The notes below the pieces were generated by a model. The model made no database searches. It was not told the DNA's origin and saw only the letters and a program-made list of their open reading frames with translations. From Desulfovibrio sp. JC022 (GTDB lineage Bacteria > Desulfobacterota > Desulfovibrionia > Desulfovibrionales > Desulfovibrionaceae): DNA of 64,000 bases. The position numbers and the translations under genes were made by a program. Shown here piece after piece: positions 1 to 9,400 of the stretch (position 1 is its first letter; each line of letters begins with the position of its first letter). The DNA lies in assembly GCF_010470665.1 (NCBI RefSeq), contig NZ_VOPZ01000006.1:98224-162223 (forward strand), read 5' to 3'.

Positions 1-1
1 C

Positions 2-2179
2 TCCATCATCGTAGTTTTTGGTGAAGAATTCACCGACTTATTCGCTAACTATATCCTACCTACTCAGCTCGGCCCCGGAAATATCGAAGCTCTCAATGCT
101 GAAACACGCTCTTTATACATAATTTACACGACTCCACAGGATAGCAAGGTCATTAAAAACTCCCCCGCCTTTGCTGAACTTAACAAAATAATGGATGTAC
201 GGATCTATTGTGTTGATCTTGATGTCATCGAAAACACAGGAAAGTACCACTATATGGTGCAAGGCCACAAACACGCCATCCACAAAGCCCATTGGGAAGG
301 AGCGCGGGTCATATTCCTTGCCCCTGACGGTGTTTTTTCTTCTTCCACCTTCCGCAATCTGTACCAACGCACAAAAGAAGGCTACAAGGCCATCATGATC
401 GGAACGATGCGGGTGGTTAAAGAAGATTTCCTGCCTCTGATGAAGGAACGTTTCTTTGCGGAAGATACAATTGAAGCTCCTATCAAAGCCCGGGATCTTA
501 TAAATCTGGTCATTAAGAATCTACATCCCGACACCCGTAATGCCATCATGGGAGCTGAAAAAACCAACGGCTGGCCCTCTCAGCTGCTTTGGGAAATTCC
601 GGGCGAAGGAATTCTGTCTCGAAATTTCCATCTGCACCCGCTCATGGTTCACCCGGAAGAACTAAGCGTATTTCACGGAACTGTTGATGACGATTGCGTG
701 CGCAATATCTGCAAAAACATCGAAGAGGTATATATCACCCGCGATTCTGATGAAATGACCGGATTTGACCTCAGCCGGAAAAAGGTACGGACCATCGAAC
801 TCAATGACCCCTTCAATATCGGCTATACCGCCGCTTGGGCGAAAGACCATGCGGATGAATTCCATTGGCAATATTTTGAGCACGAAATCCGCTTTCACAA
901 TGGAAAATCAGGTCCATTATGGGAAAATTTTTCACTCGAAGCTGCTGAACTGGTAACGGAAATTAAAAATGCAGGTAACAATGAAGATGAACATTTTTTC
1001 CCCGAAGTTCTGGCTGATTACGACCTGCACTTTCCGCCGCTGACCATTGATTCCGTCTGCTTCCAGCCCACATCGAAATGTAATCTCAGCTGCGTCTACT
1101 GTCCCCAACACTGGAATGAAGATAAGGGCAGTGAAATGGATGACAAACTACTGCGCCGCATTCTGGATTACATCAAAGAAAATGATGTGATCCAATCCAC
1201 CATTGGATTTTACGGGGAAACATTGATCAGCAAGAACTGGCTCCGGATATGCGAGGAATTACTCAACGAGGAAGTAAGCCTAAATATCTGCTCAAATTTC
1301 AATATGAAGTTAAGCACTGAGGACTGCCGGGTACTGAGCAGGTTCCAGCATCTGCAACTTAGCATTGACTCCTCGGACAGTGAAATGTTGAAAGCAATCC
1401 GCCCCCCGGCAAATCTTGCGAGAATGCTGCACAACATGCACAAAATCCGTGCAACAGCCATTGCCGATGACCGACCGGCCCCCATTTTCCAATGGGCCTG
1501 CACCCTCTCTGACCGGATTGCCTCACAACTGCCGGACTTGGTTGCACTTGCATCATCCAACAATGTCCCCCAAATAAGTTGCAACGAACTGGTTTATTTT
1601 GATGACCGCCAACTTCCGTTAAACAGTATCTTCAACCTCAAAGGTAACGAATTTCGCACGGCTATTGAACAAATTAACAAAGCCCGCAAATTGGCTGAAA
1701 AACATGATATAAGAATGAGTGTCCTTCCCGCATGGGACGATATGGTCCAGAGCAGGCTTGCTGAAGACCGGGCTATGGAAGAATTCGGTGTAGAACTCAA
1801 TATAGCAGCAACCCCGGTCAGACTCTGTGAAAAAATGAATAATATTCAGGGAGAAGGCCGCATGTATCAACAAAAAAAAGCCGTTCCCGGCCCCGGTGAG
1901 ACACGGGCCTGCTTGTTTCCATGGAACTCAGCTTACGTAATGCCCAACGGTGATTTACATTCCTGCTGCATCCGAGGGCAGGTCATGGGTCGAGTAGACG
2001 ATGAAACATCAATCAGAAAAGCCATGCACAGCGCGGACTATACAGACCTGCGCAAACAACTTATCACCGGAAACATCACTGATCCGGCCTGCCTTAACTG
2101 CCACATCACCTACATTATTCCGGTCCGGGAGCTTAAACGCAGGGTAGCGAACATGATCCGCTCCAGCATGGGAAAATAA
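2..2179 (+). CDS. Radical SAM/SPASM protein with large N-terminal domain, 5' end outside window
   Basis: The reading frame is open from the first bases of the window, so the true start lies upstream and the Met at 191 is internal; 725 residues are visible. A radical SAM cluster motif CNLSCVYC lies at visible residues 360-367 (bases 1079-1102). A C-terminal SPASM-like region follows from about residue 637, with CLFPWNS, a SCC pair, and a final CLNCH, so auxiliary iron-sulfur clusters are likely. The roughly 350 residues before the motif are not recognised; they include NFHLHPLMVHPE and DDDC stretches that look to me like carbohydrate-modifying or glycosyltransferase-like proteins, which is only an impression. 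The substrate is unknown. The enzyme class is secure; the function is open. Confidence 0.85.
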   Translation, partial: SIIVVFGEEFTDLFANYILPTQLGPGNIEALNAETRSLYIIYTTPQDSKVIKNSPAFAELNKIMDVRIYCVDLDVIENTGKYHYMVQGHKHAIHKAHWEGARVIFLAPDGVFSSSTFRNLYQRTKEGYKAIMIGTMRVVKEDFLPLMKERFFAEDTIEAPIKARDLINLVIKNLHPDTRNAIMGAEKTNGWPSQLLWEIPGEGILSRNFHLHPLMVHPEELSVFHGTVDDDCVRNICKNIEEVYITRDSDEMTGFDLSRKKVRTIELNDPFNIGYTAAWAKDHADEFHWQYFEHEIRFHNGKSGPLWENFSLEAAELVTEIKNAGNNEDEHFFPEVLADYDLHFPPLTIDSVCFQPTSKCNLSCVYCPQHWNEDKGSEMDDKLLRRILDYIKENDVIQSTIGFYGETLISKNWLRICEELLNEEVSLNICSNFNMKLSTEDCRVLSRFQHLQLSIDSSDSEMLKAIRPPANLARMLHNMHKIRATAIADDRPAPIFQWACTLSDRIASQLPDLVALASSNNVPQISCNELVYFDDRQLPLNSIFNLKGNEFRTAIEQINKARKLAEKHDIRMSVLPAWDDMVQSRLAEDRAMEEFGVELNIAATPVRLCEKMNNIQGEGRMYQQKKAVPGPGETRACLFPWNSAYVMPNGDLHSCCIRGQVMGRVDDETSIRKAMHSADYTDLRKQLITGNITDPACLNCHITYIIPVRELKRRVANMIRSSMGK

Positions 2180-2186
2180 AACCAAA

Positions 2187-2218
2187 AAAGACCTGTTCTC
2201 AACGAAGAACAGGTCTTT
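2187..2218 (+). terminator. Rho-independent terminator after radical SAM gene
   Basis: A perfect 13-bp stem (AAAGACCTGTTCT with its complement) and a 6-nt loop begin 8 bases after the stop codon. The 3' arm ends in TTT. The A-rich 5' flank means it could also act on the minus strand, where the small membrane protein gene ends at 2247. Confidence 0.8.
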
Positions 2219-2246
2219 AAGTTAATAAGTACATTAGGCCCGAAAG

Positions 2247-2393
2247 CTACTTGCGGCCTTTGCCACTTCCCCCTGCGCTACGCACAAGGACGGGGCTGCC
2301 GTGGCGGTGACAATGTTTACGCTTAGCAATGAGAGGCAGGAACAGAAGTGTGCCGATAGCTCCGAAGAGCGCGAGTCTGGCTAATGTGGTCAT
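2247..2393 (-). CDS. 48-residue small membrane protein
   Basis: This short gene reads MTTLARLALFGAIGTLLFLP, then LIAKRK and a His/Arg/Gly-rich basic tail ending GKGRK. Residues 3-22 form one hydrophobic segment, so a single-pass inner-membrane protein with a basic cytoplasmic tail is likely. Its ATG overlaps the TGA of the upstream gene (2390-2644) as ATGA, a classic sign of translational coupling, and its stop lies just before the shared terminator region. No family is recognised and the function is unknown. The overlap and the sensible hydrophobic profile are the reasons for calling it real despite its size. Confidence 0.5.
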   Translation of the reverse strand: MTTLARLALFGAIGTLLFLPLIAKRKHCHRHGSPVLVRSAGGSGKGRK

Positions 2394-2644
2394 GCTGTTT
2401 CCTTCGCAGCTTCTTTGGTTTCTTTGGAAACAAGGGAGCTGCCTTTTTCACGGGCCTGTTCAGCCAGAGATTTCACATCTTCCCTAATGGTTTCGTATTG
2501 CTTAACAGTCCAATCCTTGGCCTTCAGTCCGGCTTTAACAGTACAGACTGCGACAGGACGAACTTTTTCTGATTTAACGGCATAACTGGCCAGAACCCCG
2601 GCAGTGGCTCCAGCTGCAAAAATGGCTATTCTTCCCAGAGACAT
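2390..2644 (-). CDS. 84-residue single-TM protein, DUF6110/DUF1490-like
   Basis: A small protein with a glycine/alanine-rich N-terminal membrane segment (IAIFAAGATAGVLASYAV, residues 6-23) followed by a charged, probably helical tail rich in Lys, Glu and Ala. The pattern of a short N-terminal helix, then KAGLKAKDW and a long amphipathic helix, resembles small proteins grouped as DUF6110 or DUF1490, but I cannot confirm this by search. A strong Shine-Dalgarno (AAAGGAGG) lies 5 bases before the ATG. It is translationally coupled to the 48-residue protein downstream, so the two probably act together in the membrane. Function unknown. Confidence 0.65.
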   Translation of the reverse strand: MSLGRIAIFAAGATAGVLASYAVKSEKVRPVAVCTVKAGLKAKDWTVKQYETIREDVKSLAEQAREKGSSLVSKETKEAAKETA

Positions 2645-2725
2645 AAAAACCTCCTTTGGCTTACATTTGAGTTCAGATTATCTCTCCTGAAAGAACTGCG
2701 CAAAGCCTGAATCCAAATATCACTC

Positions 2726-3628
2726 TCAATTTTTATGAATCTCATTTGTCCCACTTTCACGCACAGCATTAATAAAATTACAGACTGCTGGAAAACCATC
2801 CTTGGGCATGTAAATTAAATGTAATTCAATGGACGGAAAATCCCCGGTCAAACTTTTAAAAACTACCCCCTGCGGCCTTCGGTTGGCCATACTTTCCGGG
2901 ACAATCCCAACTCCCATACCGGCGGCAACAAGAGAAACAGTCGCACTTTTACGGGCAGCTTCCTGCACCACATCAGGCACAAACCCTGCCTCAGCAAAAA
3001 CCCTCATCCACTCATCATATAGCCGAGGCTGCTCTGCGCGGGGGAAAAATATAAGCGGCTCTCCGGACAAATCAGAAACATCCACGCTTTCCATTTCAGA
3101 TAAATGATGCCCCGTCGGCAGGACCAGAGCATATGATTCACGATGAAATAATTCACACTCTAGATCTGAAACATCATGCCGAAACAGCCGGACTACCCCA
3201 GCGTCAATCTCGCCATCACGCACAGCCTTGAGCTGGTCGTTGGTAAACATTTCCCGCAGATTTAAACGAACAGCAGGATAACTGGCCTTGTACTCTCGAA
3301 TAATTTCTGCCAGCGAAGTCTCAAGTGCCGGACCGATATACCCAAGAGACAACTGACCACCCTGCCCGGAAGCGGCATCCAACAGCTTAGCCTCGGCCCG
3401 TTCAATTGAACGCAGGATGGCCCGCGCATCGCGCAACAATGATTTTCCGGCTGCGGTCAGGAAAACTGAACGCTTATTGCGCTGAAAGAGCTTCACTCCA
3501 AGCTCATCCTCAAATTTCATTATCTGCTGGCTAAGCGGCGGTTGTGAGATATGAAGCCGTTTAGCAGCTCGTCCGAAATGCAACTCTTCAGCCACAGCCA
3601 GAAAATATTTCAGTTGTCGTGTCTCCAT
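2726..3628 (-). CDS. LysR-family transcriptional regulator
   Basis: A 300-residue LysR-type regulator of normal length. The N-terminal winged helix-turn-helix (residues 1-60, with FGRAAKRLHISQPPLSQQI) is followed by a linker helix and a two-lobed effector domain (about residues 90-290) starting at GQLSLGYIGPA. It is divergent from an aldo/keto reductase with 109 bp between them, so by the usual LysR arrangement it probably autoregulates and controls that neighbour. A perfect 11-bp inverted repeat abuts its start codon. No good Shine-Dalgarno precedes the ATG, yet the METRQLKYF start is canonical for the family. The effector is unknown; the sequence resembles regulators of aromatic metabolism only in general terms. 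Confidence 0.93.
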   Translation of the reverse strand: METRQLKYFLAVAEELHFGRAAKRLHISQPPLSQQIMKFEDELGVKLFQRNKRSVFLTAAGKSLLRDARAILRSIERAEAKLLDAASGQGGQLSLGYIGPALETSLAEIIREYKASYPAVRLNLREMFTNDQLKAVRDGEIDAGVVRLFRHDVSDLECELFHRESYALVLPTGHHLSEMESVDVSDLSGEPLIFFPRAEQPRLYDEWMRVFAEAGFVPDVVQEAARKSATVSLVAAGMGVGIVPESMANRRPQGVVFKSLTGDFPSIELHLIYMPKDGFPAVCNFINAVRESGTNEIHKN

Positions 3629-3653
3629 GAGTAATATCTAACAGATATTACTC
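3629..3653. promoter_or_regulatory. Perfect palindrome in the LysR / aldo-keto reductase intergenic region
   Basis: GAGTAATATCT, a 3-base spacer AAC, and AGATATTACTC form a perfect inverted repeat immediately 5' of the LysR start codon. It contains T-N11-A spacings of the LysR operator type. Because it occupies the place of the ribosome binding site, binding there would block LysR expression directly. A degenerate AGATATATTCGACATAT segment follows at about 3663-3679 and may be an activation half-site for the reductase promoter. Confidence 0.6.
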
Positions 3654-3737
3654 TAATCAAAAAGATATATTCGACATATTTATCACCCGCCAATATTTAT
3701 ACGCTCATCCACCAACACAAAATAACCGGAGATAACT

Positions 3738-4730
3738 ATGTCTGGAAAAATCATCTTAAAAAAACTGGGCAACAGCGACATCAAGATTTCATCTATCGGT
3801 CTCGGCTGCATGGGTTTGAGTGAATTTTACGGAGAACCAGCATCAGAAAAGCAAGGCTGCAAACTTATCCACCATGCTCTTGATCAAGGTGTTAATTTCT
3901 TTGATACCGCAGACATGTACGGCGGGGGACATAACGAAAAACTGCTGGCAAAAGCCATAAATGGACGCCGGGAAGAAGCGGTAATCGCCACAAAATTCGG
4001 CATTGTACGCGAAGATGGCGAATATGCCCGGGCGATCAGCGGCAAACCTGAGTATGTGCGCAAGGCCTGCCACGAAAGTTTGCGCCGTCTGAAAACTGAT
4101 TACATCGATCTCTATTATATCCACCGCGTTGATATGAATACGCCTATTGAAGAGACCATCGGAGAAATGTCTAGGCTTGTGGAGGAAGGTAAAATCAGGT
4201 CCATCGGCATATCGGAAGCTTCCGCAGAAACCCTAAGCCGCGCGCACGCGGTGCACCCGCTTTCCGCCCTGCAATCAGAATATTCCATGCTTACCCGTGA
4301 CCCGGAAGAAGAAATACTGGGACTGACCCGCGAACTTGGAATCAGCTTTGTGCCTTACAGCCCCATCTGCCGGGGATTGCTCAGCAACTGGACCCCGTCA
4401 GAAGACAAAACCGATTTCAGGAACATACTGCCCCGTTTTCAGGGAGAAGCATATAACAGCAACAAATCAATCGCCGAAACCCTCAACCGCATCGCCGAGA
4501 ACAAAGGCTGCACACTGGCTCAGCTTTCACTGGCCTGGGTTTGCGCACAGGGAGAGAACATCATTCCCATTCCCGGAACCACAAAAATCAAAAATCTTGA
4601 TTCCAACATCGGTGCAGCGCAGATAGATTTAGATAAAGACGATCTTGCTGCTATTGAAAAGATCCTCGCGGCTAACAAAGTGCAAGGAAACCGCTATACT
4701 GATGAAGGTATGAAGGGTGTGAATGTGTAA
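3738..4730 (+). CDS. Aldo/keto reductase (AKR13-like)
   Basis: A 330-residue NADPH-dependent oxidoreductase of the aldo/keto reductase family. The (beta/alpha)8-barrel catalytic set is visible: Asp and Tyr in DTADMYG (about residues 55-60), Lys in ATKFG (about 85) and His in YYIHRVD (about 127). The C-terminal IPIPGTTKIKNLDSN motif binds the cofactor 2'-phosphate. It resembles the YakC-type group that reduces aldehydes. It is divergently transcribed from a LysR regulator, which probably controls it in response to a reactive carbonyl or aromatic compound. The Shine-Dalgarno CGGAG lies 7 bases upstream of the ATG. A GC-rich hairpin follows the stop. The physiological substrate cannot be read from the sequence. 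Confidence 0.92.
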   Translation: MSGKIILKKLGNSDIKISSIGLGCMGLSEFYGEPASEKQGCKLIHHALDQGVNFFDTADMYGGGHNEKLLAKAINGRREEAVIATKFGIVREDGEYARAISGKPEYVRKACHESLRRLKTDYIDLYYIHRVDMNTPIEETIGEMSRLVEEGKIRSIGISEASAETLSRAHAVHPLSALQSEYSMLTRDPEEEILGLTRELGISFVPYSPICRGLLSNWTPSEDKTDFRNILPRFQGEAYNSNKSIAETLNRIAENKGCTLAQLSLAWVCAQGENIIPIPGTTKIKNLDSNIGAAQIDLDKDDLAAIEKILAANKVQGNRYTDEGMKGVNV

Positions 4731-4735
4731 AGAAA

Positions 4736-4758
4736 AGGCCCTAGCTTGGGCCTCTCTT
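4736..4758 (+). terminator. Terminator after aldo/keto reductase
   Basis: AGGCCC and GGGCCT pair around a TAGCTT loop, followed by TCTCTTTT. The stem is short (6 bp) but GC-rich, and the position just after the stop codon supports the call. Confidence 0.65.
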
Positions 4759-4783
4759 TTGAACAACAAACAATTTCATTAAA

Positions 4784-5260
4784 CTATGAAGAGTACGGAC
4801 TCCTTCTCTCACCAAAAGCAGATAAATTATACTGCCCAGCTTTGCAGTCATCAAAGATAAAATTATAATCCATTGAATGGAAAAAAGATGTTTTCTGTAT
4901 CAATTGCTGAAATTTTGTTTCGACTGCCCCCTCAAGATAATCATTACCGGATAAGGCGTGATAGTACAGTACACCATACTCATAACTTGTTAGCTGTGCC
5001 CTTAATATTGCCACGTAATCATTGGGACTCGAACACGGACAGCGACTTACATATTTTAAAATTTGATATAGATGTTTAAAATACACATGAAATTCATAAT
5101 TTGTATAACTATCAAAAACTTTATGAATACTTTCATATAGAAATTGTTCGCTTCCTTTTTCAACTGCTATCTCACCAGAATCCTCTCGTAAAAAATCAAA
5201 CTCAAGCCCAAACTCCTTGGCAAAATTTTCTGTAAAAAATTCATTATTAGACCGAGTCAC
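4784..5260 (-). CDS. AbiC-like putative phage abortive infection protein, probably N-terminally truncated
   Basis: A 158-residue protein with a GTG start and no recognisable Shine-Dalgarno. The central part (VYFKHLYQILKYV, then YVAILRAQLTSYEYGVLYYH) matches, from memory, the conserved core of putative AbiC-type phage abortive infection proteins, in which a YFR.LY..L..I block precedes an ILRAQLS.E...L.YN block. Full-length members normally carry N-terminal membrane helices and are clearly longer; here a stop codon lies only three codons upstream of the GTG, so the N-terminal part is missing. The gene lies in an AT-rich patch next to an ImmA/IrrE peptidase, suggesting horizontal acquisition. 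It may be a decayed remnant or a short variant. Confidence 0.55.
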   Translation of the reverse strand: MTRSNNEFFTENFAKEFGLEFDFLREDSGEIAVEKGSEQFLYESIHKVFDSYTNYEFHVYFKHLYQILKYVSRCPCSSPNDYVAILRAQLTSYEYGVLYYHALSGNDYLEGAVETKFQQLIQKTSFFHSMDYNFIFDDCKAGQYNLSAFGERRSPYSS

Positions 5261-5422
5261 ATTGAATTATTCAAACACATGTAGTCAAGGACAATTATTT
5301 AGCAACAACAAAAGACACTCTTAAACATAAAATTGTTGCTTTTTTAACAGGGTTGTTTATTCTATGTGATAGAGAAAGATGTAAAAATTCTTTCAAAAAA
5401 CCAAATAGAATGGAGATAAAAA

Positions 5423-5938
5423 ATGCACTCTTGCACACCTCCACAGCCTACGGAAAAACCAAAGGTTGAAATAGAAAATATAGCTTTAAAAATTAGAAAT
5501 GAATTCTTTCAATCTGATATGCCAACATCAAAAAAGTTGGCCAAAATGATAGAAAGACTGAATGGAAAAGTCTTATTTTTAGAAAATACGACACGAACAG
5601 AATCAATTGAAGCTGAAAATGGAAAATTCACTATTTTCCTTCCTCATGGAACTTCAGTTGTCAGAGATAATTTCACTATTGCCCACGAATTAGGACACTA
5701 CTTTCTACACCTAAAAGATCGAGTTACTGGAACCTGCGAAACAATATCCTGCAACAGAGGTGGCAGTGATCGTCTTGAGTGGGAAGCCAATTGGTTCGCA
5801 GCAGAACTTTTAATGCCTAAACAGGAATTTGGGCAGAAAGCAAAAGAATTGCAATATAACCATGAAGATCTTGCTGACTACTTTGGGGTATCAAGTGCCG
5901 CGGCAAGAGTTCGGCTAAAATCATTAAATCTCATATAA
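5423..5938 (+). CDS. ImmA/IrrE-family metallopeptidase
   Basis: A 171-residue zinc metallopeptidase of the ImmA/IrrE family (DUF955). The HEXXH site is present as HELGH (near residue 90) and the downstream glutamate lies in EWEANWFAAELLMP, the expected third ligand region. Family members cleave or sequester repressors of mobile elements or stress regulons, usually a helix-turn-helix partner encoded next door. Here no partner gene is visible: the 160 bp upstream and the terminator downstream leave no room. A GGAG Shine-Dalgarno precedes the ATG. The gene is strikingly AT-rich (one 60-base line is 20% GC) compared with its neighbours, a sign of recent transfer. Its target is unknown. Confidence 0.85.
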   Translation: MHSCTPPQPTEKPKVEIENIALKIRNEFFQSDMPTSKKLAKMIERLNGKVLFLENTTRTESIEAENGKFTIFLPHGTSVVRDNFTIAHELGHYFLHLKDRVTGTCETISCNRGGSDRLEWEANWFAAELLMPKQEFGQKAKELQYNHEDLADYFGVSSAAARVRLKSLNLI

Positions 5939-5940
5939 AC

Positions 5941-5975
5941 AAAAAAACTCTTGGCGAATCGCCAAGAGTTTTTTT
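5941..5975. terminator. Bidirectional terminator between immA-like gene and cupin gene
   Basis: A long stem (AAAAAACTCTTGGCGA pairing with TCGCCAAGAGTTTTTT across a tiny loop) with an A-tract on one side and a T-tract on the other. It serves the convergent peptidase and cupin genes. Confidence 0.9.
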
Positions 5976-6006
5976 GTTTAAACTAGTCTAAAACCTGTAT
6001 CACATA

Positions 6007-6369
6007 CTACAGCTTAATCAAAGTCAGCAGCATCTTGAACCGTTCCCGCGCCTCAAGGCCGTGGGGAATATTTGCGGGCATGACGATTGATTCACCTGCC
6101 GCCACGTTGAAGACTTCGCTGCCGATAGTCACTTCGGCGACTCCGTCCAGCACCTGCACCATGGCATCGCCCGGTGCGCTGTGGGTGCTGATTCCTTCCC
6201 CGGCATCAAAAGCAAACAGGGTTAGAGAAATCTGCTTGACCTGTGAAAGGGTTCTGCTGACCACCTGCCCTTCCTGGTAAACCACCAGCTCAGTCAGGTT
6301 CAGCACCTTGTTATGGTCAATATTCTTTATGGTTACGTCCTTAAGATTCTTGAGTTCTAAGTCAGCCAT
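6007..6369 (-). CDS. Cupin-domain protein
   Basis: A small single-domain cupin of 120 residues. The chosen ATG at 6369 has GGAGG 6 bases upstream; the in-frame ATG four codons earlier overlaps that Shine-Dalgarno and is unlikely to be used. The conserved beta-barrel motifs are visible: THSAPGDAMVQVLDG (first cupin motif, one metal-ligand His) and PANIPHGLEA (second motif, His). Cupins of this type bind a metal and act as small-molecule sensors, isomerases or oxygenases, or have no known activity. It stands alone between a shared terminator and a divergent-free spacer, so context does not reveal its role. Confidence 0.8.
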   Translation of the reverse strand: MADLELKNLKDVTIKNIDHNKVLNLTELVVYQEGQVVSRTLSQVKQISLTLFAFDAGEGISTHSAPGDAMVQVLDGVAEVTIGSEVFNVAAGESIVMPANIPHGLEARERFKMLLTLIKL

Positions 6370-6479
6370 ATCAACCTCCATATAAAAGGTCGGGTTTGGG
6401 TTCTGGTTGAATTTATCAACCGCTACGGCTTATATTTCACACAAAGAAAGTAGGATTTATATGATGTAAGTCAACATAC

Positions 6480-9400
6480 CTATTTTTCTTTCTCAAATAC
6501 ATAATACCCCACCGGAATTACAAGCAGTGTAAACAGGGTTGATGCAAACAACCCGAAGATTAACGCCCATGCCAGCCCCGAAAAGATCGGGTCAAGAGTG
6601 ATAGGCCATGCACCCAAGGCGGTGGTTGCCGCAGTAAGAACAATAGGCCTCAGCCGCACGGAACCGGACTTGATGATGGCATCCTTTAATTTCATCCCCT
6701 CGGCAACGGACTGGCGGATAAAGTCTATGAGTACCAAAGAGTTGCGGATGACAATCCCGCCCAATGCGATCATGCCAATCATGCCTGTAGCGGTAAAGAA
6801 GACCGGATCGACAAAAGCCTCGCCAACAAAACCCTGTACAGTCCCGGCACTAACAACATTAAGCAGCCAGAATCCGGGCATGATGCCCAGCAGGGTTAAC
6901 GGGATGGCGCACATTATCAAAAGCGGCATACCGAATGAACCGGTTTCCACAATGAGCAGAATGTAAATGCCCAGCAGGGCCGCGCCGAATGCAAGGCCGA
7001 GGTCACGGAAAACATCAAGGGTGATCTGCCATTCGCCCTCCCCGGCCCAATCGGACCAGATAAACGGAGGCAACGGGTCTTTATCAAGCTTGCCCTGCAT
7101 GTCGATAATAGCTTCACCCGGTGCACGCCCGGCCATTTCCGCAAACAAGTAAACTACACGCTTAAGATTTTTATGATAAACAGGCTGTTCCCGGCTGATT
7201 TCAACCAGAGTCCCCAGCTCTGCCAGCGGGACTGATTTGCCCTCGGCAGTGCGCACCTTGAGCTGCTCAAGCGAGGACACATCAGCCCGGCGCAAGAGCG
7301 GCAGAATGAGCCGCACGGGAAGAGGATTGCGCTCGCCATATTCATGGACAGTTGCCGGAACCATGCCCGAAAGAGCCATTTGCAAAGTACCCACCACGTC
7401 ACGGGCACTGACTCCATGCAGAGCCGCTTTCTCCTTATCGAGTACAAAATCGACCATGGTCTGATCCGCCTCAGTGGATGTGTCGATATCCACCACTCCG
7501 GGTTCCTCTTCCATGATCCCTGCAATCTGCTGCGCCCCTTCAATAAGGGCGGAGTAAGGGCGGTCCTCAGCACCGTAGACTTCAGTTGTGATAGTGGAAA
7601 TGACCGGAGGTCCGGGCGGGGATTCCACAATCTTAATATTCGCGTTGTTGCGCTGGGCAACCTGTTCCAGCTCATTACGCAAACGGAGCACAATGGCGTG
7701 GCTCTGCTCTTCACGTTGGGATTTGTCCGCAAGATTGACCCGAATGTCGGCCATATGCCCACCCTCGCGCCAATAATAATGCCGGACCAGCCCATTAAAA
7801 TCCATGGGAGACGGTTCGCCCGCATAAGTCACATAATTGGTTACTTCGGGTACGGTTTTAAGAACCTGCTCCAGTTCGCGGACCACCCGGTCAGTCTGCT
7901 CAAGGGGAGTCCCTTCATCCATATCGATGACAATCTGGAATTCATTCTTGTTGTCAAAAGGCAGCATTTTTAGCGGCACCATCCTCAATCCGGCAAGAGC
8001 CATGGAAAAGATCAGCCCGACCACGATCACTCCCACCAACATCCAGCGGCGTGCGCGGGATTCCAGAAAAGGGGTAATGATCCGGGTATACATGGTTTCA
8101 ATACGTCCCGGACCGGAAATGGTTGTTACAGCTTTCGGTTTCAAATCCTTCAGCAAACGGAAAGCCAGCCATGGAACAATAGTCAGGGCGCAGATCGTGG
8201 AAAAAATAACAGTCAGCGGCACGTTTGCGGCCATGGGAGCCATGTACGGTCCCATCATCCCGGTGATAAAGAAGAGAGGCACAAACGAAACAATAATCGC
8301 CAGCGTAGACATAATAACCGGAGGGAGCACCTCGGAAACAGCATCAAGAGTAGCCTCGGACGGCTTCTTCTTTTTCATAAGGATGTGCCGCTGGATATTG
8401 TCCACATTGGTGATGGGATCATCCACCACCAAGCCGAGGGAAAGAATGAGCGCAAAAAGGGTAACCCGGTTGATAGTGTAGCCGAGCAGGTAGTTGACAA
8501 ACAGAGCCAGCGAAAAACTGATCGGTACGGCAAGGGCGACCACCGCAGCCTCGCGCCAGCCAAGAGTCAAAGCCAGCAGGATAACCACCGTAACCACGGC
8601 AAATCCCAATGAACTGAGCAGCTCGTCAACCTTTGCATCGGCAGTTTTGCCGTAATCGCGGGTAACCTGCACCTCAATTCCGGCAGGTAGAATAGCCTGC
8701 TTTAACTGCTCCATACGTTCAAGCACGGACTCGGCAACCTTAACCGCGTTAGTTCCTTTTTTCTTGGAAAATGCAATGGTCACTGCCGGGCGGGAAGCCT
8801 GTTCCGAGTCCTGTCCTGCATTTGTCAAATACATACGCGAAAAGCCGATGCGAGAATAAGAATCAGCTTCCTGCGGACCATCGATAACTTCAGCCACATC
8901 GCGCAAGTAGACCGGACGGGAATTGAATACTCCCACCACCAGATTACGCACATCGGCAGCATCTTCCAAAAAGGAATTTGCAGCTACGGTCACTTCACGA
9001 TTGCCGGAAAGGACTGACCCAGCAACAGCAGACTGGTCAGCACCTTCAAGTGCTCCAGCTATTTCCAGCGGGGAGATATTGAATCCAGCCATACGTTCGG
9101 GCAGCAACTCCACCCGGACCTCGCGGGAACGTCCGGAAACAAGAGAAACACGGGAAAGATCTTCAACTTCAGCCAGCCGGGAAGCAAATTCTTCAGCCAC
9201 TCTACGCAATTCAAAATCGGAAATATTCTCGCGCCCGGCGGCAGGATTCATGGACGGATAGAGAGTCAGAGCCACGATGGGAACATCATCAATTTCAACA
9301 GGCTTGATAACCCAGCTGGAAACGATCCCCGGCGCAATATCATTATTTTTGGTAATGGCATTATGCAGCTTAATCAGAGATTCTTCACGGTCCTCTCCCA

